From NCBI GenBank assembly GCA_900752015.1, contig CAADTZ010000096.1, positions 1 to 17,752 of the forward strand: a stretch of 17,752 nucleotides of DNA, given 5' to 3'. The notes under the pieces are model-generated. The model saw only the letters and a program-made list of their open reading frames with translations, was not told the origin of the DNA and searched no databases. Each line of letters begins with the position of its first letter. The stretch's first letter is position 1. The translations under genes were made by a program, and so were the position numbers. Shown in pieces: positions 8,019 through 14,875 of the stretch. This DNA is from an uncultured Collinsella sp. (GTDB lineage: Bacteria; Actinomycetota; Coriobacteriia; Coriobacteriales; Coriobacteriaceae).

Positions 8019-8198
8019 ATGCCCGTACCTAAACAAAAGCAGGGTCGTATCCGCACTCACACCCGTCGTTCCGCCAACATGAAGATCTCGGCTGCGGCTC
8101 AGTCCACGTGCCCCCGTTGCGGCGCTGTCAAGCTTCCGCACCACGTGTGCCCCAGCTGCGGTTTCTACAAGGACCGCGAGGTTATCGTTACCGAGTAA
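8019..8198 (+). CDS. rpmF: 50S ribosomal protein L32
   Basis: This is a 59-residue L32. It begins MPVPKQKQGRIRTHTRRSAN, close to the family's usual MAVPK-KS-R--RRS- start. A zinc ribbon of two CxxC pairs, CPRC at 31-34 and CPSC at 44-47, is followed by GFYKDREVI, the typical family ending. Retaining all four cysteines makes it the zinc-binding (C+) form of L32. The ribosome binding site is AAGGAAGG (8006-8013). It follows the DUF177 gene, the near-universal arrangement, and is followed by a terminator hairpin. Confidence 0.97.
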   Translation: MPVPKQKQGRIRTHTRRSANMKISAAAQSTCPRCGAVKLPHHVCPSCGFYKDREVIVTE

Positions 8199-8201
8199 CG
8201 G

Positions 8202-8207
8202 TATACT
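8202..8207 (+). promoter_or_regulatory. Putative -10 box for plsX
   Basis: TATACT begins four bases after the rpmF stop codon. A start near 8214 would give plsX a leader of about 70 bases containing the palindrome at 8222 and the hairpin at 8239. No good -35 box is seen, so this is tentative. Confidence 0.3.
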
Positions 8208-8221
8208 CTGGATGCGATGCC

Positions 8222-8235
8222 GTTCCAAATGGAAC
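8222..8235. promoter_or_regulatory. Palindrome in the rpmF-plsX gap
   Basis: GTTCCAAATGGAAC is a perfect 6+2+6 inverted repeat between the putative plsX -10 and the following terminator-like hairpin. It could be a repressor site or a small RNA hairpin. It does not resemble the Bacillus FapR operator. Confidence 0.35.
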
Positions 8236-8238
8236 CAC

Positions 8239-8268
8239 AATGGCCGGCTCAATGAGTCGGCCATTTTT
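8239..8268 (+). terminator. Rho-independent terminator between rpmF and plsX
   Basis: A 12-bp stem (8239-8250 with 8254-8265, one G-T wobble) has a 3-base loop and is followed by a run of Ts. It ends only 4 bases before the plsX ribosome binding site. It either ends the rpmF transcript or acts as an attenuator in the plsX leader. Confidence 0.8.
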
Positions 8269-8285
8269 GTATAAGGAGCATGTAT

Positions 8286-9305
8286 ATGAGTAACGTTCGC
8301 GTTTGTGTAGACGTTGTGGGTGGAGACGAGAAACCTCAGGTTGTTCTCGATGGTATCGAGGCTGCACTTGCTGCCGATCCCGATATCGAGGTCTTGGCAG
8401 CTGGCCCCGCCGAAATCGTCAATCCCTTTGCTGCTTCCCACGCACGTGTTGAGGCCCTTGAGGCACCCGACGTTATCGCCATGGATGACGATCCCATTCG
8501 CGCCGTGATGACCAAACGCAAGTCTTCGATCGTGCTGTCGTGCCGCGCCATCAAGAAGGGAAATGCGGACGCGTTTTTCTCCGCCGGCTCCACCGGTGCC
8601 ATGACCGCCGCTGCCACCGCCTACGTGACGCCGTTTAGGTATCAGGCCGAAGGCAAGAAGCAGCCGGTGCGCCCCTGTCTGACCAATGCACTGCCCAATC
8701 GCGCCGGCGGTCTGACGGTGCTGTGCGACATGGGTGCCAACCCCGATGTCGAGGTTGACGATATGGTGCGTTTTGCCCAGATGGGCAGCGCCTATGCCCG
8801 CGTCGTCCTGGGCATCGAGCATCCTCACGTGGGCCTGCTCGCCAACGGCACCGAGGACGAGAAGGGCTCCAACTTTACCAAGGCCTGTTTCCCTGCTATG
8901 AAGGCCGCCGTTCCCGGCTTTGTTGGTAACTGCGAGGGCACCGACCTCACCTCAGGTAACTTCGATGTCATCGTTGCCGATGGCATGTCGGGCAATATTG
9001 CGCTCAAGGCCACCGAGGGCGCTGCCAAGTTTTTGCTGCAGGAGCTCAAGGGCGCCTTTATGGCCTCGCTCGGCACCAAGATCGCCGCGCTGCTCATTAA
9101 AAAGCAGATGCGCGAGATCAAGGCCAAGCTCTCTGGCGACGCCAAGGGCGGCGCGATTCTTCTGGGCCTGCGCGGCGTGGTCCTGATCGGCCATGGTGCC
9201 ACCTCAGTCGAGGCTGTCAAAAACGGTACGCTCGCGGCGGCCGAAGCCGTGCGCGCCGGGCTGGTCGAGAATGTCGCCAACTCTATGGATGGTATCGTTT
9301 TATAA
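8286..9305 (+). CDS. plsX: Phosphate acyltransferase PlsX
   Basis: PlsX converts acyl-ACP and phosphate to acyl-phosphate, the donor used by PlsY for the first acylation of glycerol-3-phosphate. The 339-residue length is normal. Landmarks in order are VDVVGGDEKP (the family's DAMGGD segment with two changes), FFSAGSTGAMTAA, CDMGANPDVE, NGTEDEKGSNFTK, VIVADGMSGNIALKATEG and a C-terminal GHGATSVEAVKNG. The ATG at 8286 is preferred over the ATG at 8280 because AAGGAG (8273-8278) is 7 bases from the former and only one base from the latter. In Bacillus, plsX is followed by fabD-fabG-acpP; here acpP comes directly after a 124-base gap. It is a peripheral membrane enzyme in other bacteria, and no membrane segment is seen here. 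Confidence 0.95.
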   Translation: MSNVRVCVDVVGGDEKPQVVLDGIEAALAADPDIEVLAAGPAEIVNPFAASHARVEALEAPDVIAMDDDPIRAVMTKRKSSIVLSCRAIKKGNADAFFSAGSTGAMTAAATAYVTPFRYQAEGKKQPVRPCLTNALPNRAGGLTVLCDMGANPDVEVDDMVRFAQMGSAYARVVLGIEHPHVGLLANGTEDEKGSNFTKACFPAMKAAVPGFVGNCEGTDLTSGNFDVIVADGMSGNIALKATEGAAKFLLQELKGAFMASLGTKIAALLIKKQMREIKAKLSGDAKGGAILLGLRGVVLIGHGATSVEAVKNGTLAAAEAVRAGLVENVANSMDGIVL

Positions 9306-9352
9306 GAGCGAGTTAGAGCGCTGTTATGTGCTTCGCGGTGCACGCCGTGGGG

Positions 9353-9358
9353 TAGAAT
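9353..9358 (+). promoter_or_regulatory. Putative -10 box for acpP
   Basis: TAGAAT lies 72 bases upstream of the acpP ATG, in the same form as the putative asp23 -10 box. No strong -35 box is seen. If used, transcription would begin near 9365, just before the palindrome at 9372. Confidence 0.4.
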
Positions 9359-9371
9359 CAGAACCGTGTCT

Positions 9372-9400
9372 TGGTACCGCCCGGGCGGTACCATTCTTTT
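9372..9400 (+). terminator. Terminator-like hairpin (22-bp perfect palindrome) in the acpP leader
   Basis: Bases 9372-9393 are a perfect palindrome, arms TGGTACCGCCC and complement, followed by ATTCTTTT. As RNA it gives a 9-bp GC-rich stem with a tight loop and a short U-rich tail, so it may terminate plsX transcription or attenuate acpP. As DNA it could equally be an operator just downstream of the putative acpP start site. Confidence 0.6.
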
Positions 9401-9429
9401 GGTATTCATGCACTATGAGAGGAAGCGCT

Positions 9430-9672
9430 ATGGACCGCTCCGAAATCTTCGACAAGATCGCCGAGGTCGCTGCTGACGTTCTGGGCGTCGATGTTGCCGA
9501 AATTAGCGAGGAGACCACCTTTGACGACCTCGATGCCAACTCGCTCGAGCGCCTGCAGCTGGTTACGGCTATCGAGGACGAGTTCAACCTCGAGATCGAT
9601 GACGAGACCCTGCTCTCGCTCAACTCTGTCGCCGACGCCGCCGACGCTATCGAAGCTGCCAAGGAGGCCTAA
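9430..9672 (+). CDS. acpP: Acyl carrier protein
   Basis: This 80-residue acidic protein has the four-helix carrier fold pattern of ACP. It holds the growing acyl chain on a 4'-phosphopantetheine arm during fatty acid synthesis and donates acyl groups to PlsX. The attachment serine is Ser38 in LDANSLERLQL. The residue before it is Asn37, where nearly all ACPs have Asp (DSL). The rest is standard: an acidic helix with EDEFNLEIDDE and a final helix VADAADAIEAAKEA. AGAGGA (9418-9423) sits 6 bases before the ATG, which fixes the start. It heads a run acpP-rnc-smc-ftsY-ffh, and its last codons contain the ribosome binding site for rnc. Confidence 0.93.
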   Translation: MDRSEIFDKIAEVAADVLGVDVAEISEETTFDDLDANSLERLQLVTAIEDEFNLEIDDETLLSLNSVADAADAIEAAKEA

Positions 9673-9675
9673 GTC

Positions 9676-10401
9676 TTGGCTTTATCCGACCGACTTACGC
9701 GCGCCCAGGAAATCCTGGGCCACGAGTTCAACAATAAGGTGCTGCTGCGCGCGGCCCTTACGCATCCCTCGGCAGTCGAGGGACAGCCGGTTTCTGCCAG
9801 CTATGAGCGCCTTGAGTTCTTGGGCGATTCCATTTTGGGCGCTGTGGTCGCACGCTCCCTGTTTGAGTCCTATCCGGAGTTTGACGAGGGCAAGCTCACG
9901 CGCCTGAAGGTGTCGCTTGTCTCGGGCGCTACGCTGTCCGAGGTTTCTCACGAGCTGGGCATCGACGACATCATCATCTTTGGTGCCTCTGAGACCGGTA
10001 CTGGTGCGCGCGGCCTGCATTCGGCCCTCGAGAACGTCTATGAGTCGCTCGTGGGCGCGCTGTACCTGGATGCCGGCTGGGACGTTGCGGCGGAGTTCAT
10101 TCACCGTACGCTTAAGCCGCATTTGGCTTCCGAGCGTGCCGAGCATCCTGCGAACCCCAAGTCGTTTTTGCAGGAGTGCGTGCAAGCCGACGGTCACGAG
10201 CCCCCGGCGTATAAGCTCGTTGGCTCCGAGGGCCCCGCGCATGCGCCCACCTTTACCGCCGTGGTGTTGATCGATGGTATTCGTCAGGGTCGCGGCTCCG
10301 GCTCTTCAAAGAAGGAAGCCGAGGGAGCCGCCGCGCTCGAAGCGCTCGACCGCATGGGTTACACCACCAACGGCGTGATTCTGAACAAGAAGCACGTGTA
10401 A
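9676..10401 (+). CDS. rnc: Ribonuclease III
   Basis: RNase III cleaves double-stranded RNA and processes rRNA precursors. The 241-residue protein has the catalytic domain signature ERLEFLGDS at 44-52, including the metal ligand Asp51, and the second acidic site in NVYESLVGALYLD with Glu123. The position equivalent to E. coli Asp114 is Asn120. A C-terminal double-stranded RNA-binding domain spans about 160-228 (NPKSFLQECVQ through SSKKEAEGAAALEAL). The start is TTG at 9676, supported by a perfect AAGGAGG (9661-9667) inside the end of acpP and only three bases between the acpP stop and the start. The acpP-rnc-smc order matches Firmicutes. Confidence 0.96.
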   Translation: MALSDRLTRAQEILGHEFNNKVLLRAALTHPSAVEGQPVSASYERLEFLGDSILGAVVARSLFESYPEFDEGKLTRLKVSLVSGATLSEVSHELGIDDIIIFGASETGTGARGLHSALENVYESLVGALYLDAGWDVAAEFIHRTLKPHLASERAEHPANPKSFLQECVQADGHEPPAYKLVGSEGPAHAPTFTAVVLIDGIRQGRGSGSSKKEAEGAAALEALDRMGYTTNGVILNKKHV

Positions 10402-10411
10402 GCGAGGAACC

Positions 10412-13400
10412 GTGTATCTCAAGTCCCTCACGCTCAAAGGGTTCAAGTCGTTTGCCGACCGCGCCCATATGACGTTTGAGCCGGGCCTGACCGTCATCGT
10501 CGGTCCCAACGGCTCGGGAAAATCGAACATCTCCGACTCGATTCTGTGGGTCCTGGGCGAGCAGAGCGCCAAGCAGCTGCGCGGTCAGGCCATGGAGGAT
10601 GTCATCTTCTCGGGCTCGTCAGCGCGCAAGCCGGTGGGTGTCGCCGAGGTCACGTTGGTGCTCGATAACTCGGACCATATGCTGCCCGTCGATTTTGACG
10701 AGGTCGCCATCACCCGTCGCATGTATCGCTCGGGCGAGAGCGAGTACCTCATCAACTCGAGTCCGTGCCGCCTGATGGACATTCAGGACATCCTGCACGA
10801 TTCGGGCCTGGGCAAGGATACGCATTCCATCATCAGTCAGGGCAAGCTCGACGCCATTTTGCAGAGCCGCCCCGAGGAGCGCCGCGCCCTCATCGAGGAG
10901 GCCGCCGGTATCTCCAAGCACAAGCGTCGCAAGGAACGTGCGCTTAAAAAGATCAAGTCGATGGATGAGCACCTGACCCGTGCCCGCGACATCAATAAGG
11001 AAATCGCCCGTCAGCTGCGCCCGCTGGAGCGTCAGGTCGATCGCGCGCGCAAGTACAAAGAGCTGTCCTCGCGCGCAAACGAGCTTACGCAGATGCTGGC
11101 CGTTGACGAGCTGCGTTCCCTGCAGTCGCAGTGGAACGACCTGGAGAGCCGCTCTAAGGAGGGCGCCGCCGAGCTGGAGCTCGCGCAGTACCGCCTAGGC
11201 GAAAAGGAGCGCGAGCTCGAGAAGCTCCAGGTTATGCTCGAGGAAAAGGGCCTGTTTGTGGGCGACCTGGGCGAGCAACGCCGTCACATGCAAGATGTGG
11301 TCGGTCGCATTAACTCCGACATGCGCCTGCTCGAGGAAAAGGGCCACAACATGGTGTCGCGCCTGTCTGACATGCGCGGGCAGATCTCGAGCTCCGAGCA
11401 TCAGCGTCGTCGCGTGGTCGAGGAGCTCGAGGACGCGCGTGCCCAGCTTGAGGAAGTGACCGGTGCGCACATGCTGGCCCAGGAGGACGTTGACGCCGCT
11501 GGTCCTGCCGCCGCTGAGCTCCACGAGTGGCGCGTGGCGCTCGACAATCAGATTTCGCAGCTTACGCGTGAGCAACGCGATGTGCAACGCGTGGCCGATA
11601 ACGCCGCGCTCGAGCTCGCCAAGGTGAAGGATTCCTTGAGCAATGCCGAGGTCGAGGACAACATGTATGCCTTGCACCTGGAGCAGATTGACGAGCAGCT
11701 CGAGGAGGTCACGGCCTCGCTCGAGAGTCGTCGCGACCGCGCAGAGGAGCTTGAGGGTGCTCTTGAGGAAGCGCGCCAGGCCCAGGCCGATGCGCGTGAG
11801 GCCACCGAGACGGCACGCGCGGCTCTGAAGGACCTGCGTGCCCGCGAGAGCGATGCGCGCAACAAGTTATCCGAGGTGCGCTCGGAGCTTTCCAGCCAAA
11901 AGAAACTCGATGCCCGCATGGCCGACAGCTCGCCGCTCGTGAGCCGTCTGGTGGGTGCGCTGGGCGACAATGTCTCGGGTCGTCTGGGCGATGTGCTCGA
12001 GGCCCCGCGCGAGCTTGAGGGCCTGGTGGAGCAGCTGCTTGCCGGCGATATCGATGCCCTGTTGTTTGATGACGCCGCCACGCTTGAGCGTGCCGGTCGT
12101 GCGGCTCTGGACCAAAAGAAGGCCTCGGGTGAGGCGCTGCTGGTGGCGCGCGGCGTGAGTGGCTCTGCTGCCGCCGAGGGCGCTGCCGGTACCCGCCTGG
12201 TTGATCGTCTGTCCGTGCGCGCAGGCTACGGACCCGTCGTCGAGGCGCTGCTCGGCGGCTATTACGTAGTGGACGATCTTGCTGCCGCGCTGTCGGCGCC
12301 GGTCGTTGACGGTGTGACCTACGTGACTCCCGATGGCGCCCGCGTAAGCTGTGGCGGCCTGGTGCGTGTGGGGCTAGATGCCGGCGAGGCCTCGGGTGCT
12401 CTGGAGCGCAAGCGTCGCATTCGCGAGCTGGAGGGCCTGGAGCCCGATCTGGCTGCCGTGTTTGAGCATGTGTCGGATCAGGTCGTCGAGGCCAATGCGG
12501 CCGTTGAGGAAGCGCGTGCCGCCGAGGGCGATGCCGCCGGCGAGATCGCCCGTCTTGAGGGCGAGCGCCGCTCGCTGCTCTCCGAGATCGGCCGCTTGGA
12601 GCAAAGCGCCAACAATGCCGAGGTCGAGCGCGTGCGCATCTCCAAGCGCCGCGAGCAGGCCTCCGAGGCCGTTCGCTCTGCGCGCCCGCGCGTGGACGAG
12701 CTCACCCGTTCGCGTGACGAGGCCCGTGCGCAGGCAAGCGATCTGGGCTTGCAGATTGCCGAGGCTAACGACGAACTCGACCGCGTTCGCCGTGACGATT
12801 CCGAGGCTGCCGGCAAGCTCGCCGACGCCAAGGTTCGCCTAGCCCAGACGAGCGAACGCCTGCGTTCGCTGAAGGGCCGTGTGCCCGACTTGGAGCATCG
12901 TCTTGAGGGCATCGACCGTCGTATCCGCGGAACACGCCAGGCTTCGCGCTCGCTCGAGTTGCTGCGCCTGCGCGTCGACCCCATGCACGAACGCTATTCG
13001 GCCCTGTTGGAACGCGCGTCGGATTGGGCAGCGCGCCTGCGTGACCAGGCCTCTCTGGAGGAGGCGGACTCCGCTTCGCTTAAGAAGACCATCGAGGATG
13101 CCAAGGCGGAGGTTGCCCACGCTAAGGAGCGGCTCGATACCGCCTCCGCCACGCAAAACGAGTTCAAGGTCGCGCGTGGCAAGCTCGAGGTGCAGGTAGA
13201 GGCCGCCATTAAGGCCATTACCGCCGATGGCGCCACGGTACTCGAGGAAGCGCTCATGCTTCCGGCGCCCACGGACCGCGATGCCGCCGAGCGCGAACTC
13301 AACCAGCTCGTGCGTCAGATCAACAACCTGGGCCCTGTGAACCAGGTTGCCATGGAGGAGTACGAGCAGCTCAAGCGCCGCGCCGACTACATCGAGGAGC

Positions 13401-13948
13401 AGCTGGCCGATTTGGAGAGCGCGCGCAAGGCGCTCACCAAGATCACGGTGGCCATTGATCGCAAGATGCGGAAGGCCTTCCTGGTGACGTTTGAGAAGGT
13501 CGACGCGAACTTCCGCGAGATCTTCGCTATGCTCTTCCCGGGCGGTCAGGCTCATCTGGAGATGACCGATCCCGAGCATCCAGCCGAGACGGGTATCGAG
13601 TTCGTGGCGCAGCCGCGCGGCAAGCGCATCACCAAGATGATGCTCATGTCGGGCGGCGAGAAGAGCCTGACGGCGCTCGCCCTGCTCTTTGCCGTGTACC
13701 GCACGCGTACGGTGCCGTTCTATGTGCTGGACGAGGTCGAGGCTGCACTCGACGACGCCAACCTGTCCAAGCTCATCGGCGCGCTCGATGTGTTGCGTTC
13801 CGATACGCAGCTCTTGGTCATTTCGCATCAGCGCCGTACTATGGAGGACGCTGACGTCCTCTATGGCGTCTCGATGCAAGCCGACGGCGTCAGTCGCGTC
13901 GTCTCGCAAAAACTCGATCGCGAAACCGGAAAGGTCGTGAATGCATAA
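10412..13948 (+). CDS. smc: Chromosome segregation ATPase SMC
   Basis: SMC is the ring-forming ATPase of bacterial condensin (partners ScpA and ScpB, not in this window), which compacts and segregates the chromosome. The 1178-residue length is standard. The N-terminal head has Walker A GPNGSGKSN at 31-39. A coiled coil of about 165-505 leads to a hinge domain of about 505-665 (LVSRLVGALGDNVSGRLGDV through VEALLGGYYVVDD), then the return coiled coil. The C-terminal head carries the ABC signature SGGEKS from residue 1080 and Walker B VLDEVEAALDD with Asp1107 and Glu1108, followed by LVISHQRRTM. The GTG at 10412 is 10 bases after the rnc stop, with GAGGAA just upstream. Its stop overlaps the ftsY start by one base (TAATG). 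Confidence 0.98.
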   Translation: MYLKSLTLKGFKSFADRAHMTFEPGLTVIVGPNGSGKSNISDSILWVLGEQSAKQLRGQAMEDVIFSGSSARKPVGVAEVTLVLDNSDHMLPVDFDEVAITRRMYRSGESEYLINSSPCRLMDIQDILHDSGLGKDTHSIISQGKLDAILQSRPEERRALIEEAAGISKHKRRKERALKKIKSMDEHLTRARDINKEIARQLRPLERQVDRARKYKELSSRANELTQMLAVDELRSLQSQWNDLESRSKEGAAELELAQYRLGEKERELEKLQVMLEEKGLFVGDLGEQRRHMQDVVGRINSDMRLLEEKGHNMVSRLSDMRGQISSSEHQRRRVVEELEDARAQLEEVTGAHMLAQEDVDAAGPAAAELHEWRVALDNQISQLTREQRDVQRVADNAALELAKVKDSLSNAEVEDNMYALHLEQIDEQLEEVTASLESRRDRAEELEGALEEARQAQADAREATETARAALKDLRARESDARNKLSEVRSELSSQKKLDARMADSSPLVSRLVGALGDNVSGRLGDVLEAPRELEGLVEQLLAGDIDALLFDDAATLERAGRAALDQKKASGEALLVARGVSGSAAAEGAAGTRLVDRLSVRAGYGPVVEALLGGYYVVDDLAAALSAPVVDGVTYVTPDGARVSCGGLVRVGLDAGEASGALERKRRIRELEGLEPDLAAVFEHVSDQVVEANAAVEEARAAEGDAAGEIARLEGERRSLLSEIGRLEQSANNAEVERVRISKRREQASEAVRSARPRVDELTRSRDEARAQASDLGLQIAEANDELDRVRRDDSEAAGKLADAKVRLAQTSERLRSLKGRVPDLEHRLEGIDRRIRGTRQASRSLELLRLRVDPMHERYSALLERASDWAARLRDQASLEEADSASLKKTIEDAKAEVAHAKERLDTASATQNEFKVARGKLEVQVEAAIKAITADGATVLEEALMLPAPTDRDAAERELNQLVRQINNLGPVNQVAMEEYEQLKRRADYIEEQLADLESARKALTKITVAIDRKMRKAFLVTFEKVDANFREIFAMLFPGGQAHLEMTDPEHPAETGIEFVAQPRGKRITKMMLMSGGEKSLTALALLFAVYRTRTVPFYVLDEVEAALDDANLSKLIGALDVLRSDTQLLVISHQRRTMEDADVLYGVSMQADGVSRVVSQKLDRETGKVVNA

Positions 13949-14865
13949 TGGGATTCTTTGACGCTCTCTCGCGCGGACTTGAGCGCAGTCGCGAGGCCCT
14001 CAACGAGGTCTTTTACTTTGGCGGCGAGGTCGACGAGGATTTTTGGGAGGACCTGGAGGACACCCTCGTCATGGGTGACATGGGCGCCGAGGTCGCCATC
14101 AAGGTCTCCGATGACCTGCGCGATGCCGCGGCCAAGAAGAACCTCAAGACCGCCCCGCAACTCCGTCGCGCCCTGGCCGAGCAGCTTGAGCAGCACTTTG
14201 TGCCCATCGAGCGCGATCCGTTCTCCGATACGCCGAGCTGCGTGCTGTTTGTGGGCATTAACGGTGCCGGCAAGACCACGACGGTCGGTAAGATCGCGAG
14301 CGCCATGGCCGCCCGCGGCAAGAATGTCGTGATCGGCTCTGCCGATACGTTCCGCGCCGCCGCCATCGAGCAGCTCGATGTGTGGGGCCAGCGCGCTGGC
14401 GTCCCCGTCATCAAGCGCGACCGCGGCTCCGACCCGGCAAGTGTTTGCTACGACGTGCTCGACGAGGCCGACAAGCGCGGCAGCGACCTGGTGCTTATCG
14501 ACACTGCCGGTCGTCTGCACACGAGCCCCGAGCTCATGCGCGAGCTTGCCAAGGTGGTTAACGTGACGCGTAAGCGCGCCGCCAATATGGCCGCCGGCCC
14601 CATGCCCGTCTCAGTCGTGCTCGTGATCGATGCCGCCACCGGCCAGAACGGTCTGAACCAGGCGCTCGAGTTTAACGAGGCACTGGGCCTGGACGGTATT
14701 ATCATGACTAAGCTCGACGGCACGGCTAAGGGCGGTATCGCCATGGCCGTGGCCGAGAAGCTCAAGCTCCCGATCCTGCGCGTGGGCGTGGGCGAGCAGG
14801 TCGATGACCTGCAGGAGTTCAATGCCAAAGATTTCTGCCGCGCCCTGGTGGGCGAGTCCAATTAA
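13948..14865 (+). CDS. ftsY: Signal recognition particle receptor FtsY
   Basis: FtsY is the membrane-associated GTPase receptor that docks the SRP-ribosome complex at the SecYEG translocon. The 305-residue protein has the NG domain only: N domain about 1-90, then G1 GINGAGKT at 103-110, DTFRAAA at 133-139, DTAGR at 185-189 and TKLD at 254-257. The long acidic A domain of E. coli FtsY is absent. The N-terminal MGFFDALSRGLERSRE is an amphipathic helix, the usual membrane-targeting element of short FtsY proteins. Lack of DLQEF-preceding M-domain sequence separates it from Ffh next door. Its ATG overlaps the smc stop (TAATG), so translation is coupled. The order smc-ftsY is conserved widely. Confidence 0.97.
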   Translation: MGFFDALSRGLERSREALNEVFYFGGEVDEDFWEDLEDTLVMGDMGAEVAIKVSDDLRDAAAKKNLKTAPQLRRALAEQLEQHFVPIERDPFSDTPSCVLFVGINGAGKTTTVGKIASAMAARGKNVVIGSADTFRAAAIEQLDVWGQRAGVPVIKRDRGSDPASVCYDVLDEADKRGSDLVLIDTAGRLHTSPELMRELAKVVNVTRKRAANMAAGPMPVSVVLVIDAATGQNGLNQALEFNEALGLDGIIMTKLDGTAKGGIAMAVAEKLKLPILRVGVGEQVDDLQEFNAKDFCRALVGESN

Positions 14866-14875
14866 GGAGTGACTA

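Noticed and set aside
9372..9400. T-box riboswitch in front of acpP, suggested by TGGTACCGC
   Set aside because: The short match to the T-box core is part of a perfect palindrome. There is no space between plsX and the hairpin for a specifier stem, and no aminoacyl-tRNA or amino-acid gene follows.
12839..13909. A 356-codon minus-strand open frame inside smc
   Set aside because: It is a shadow frame of a GC-rich gene; the plus-strand SMC carries all head motifs across the same bases.
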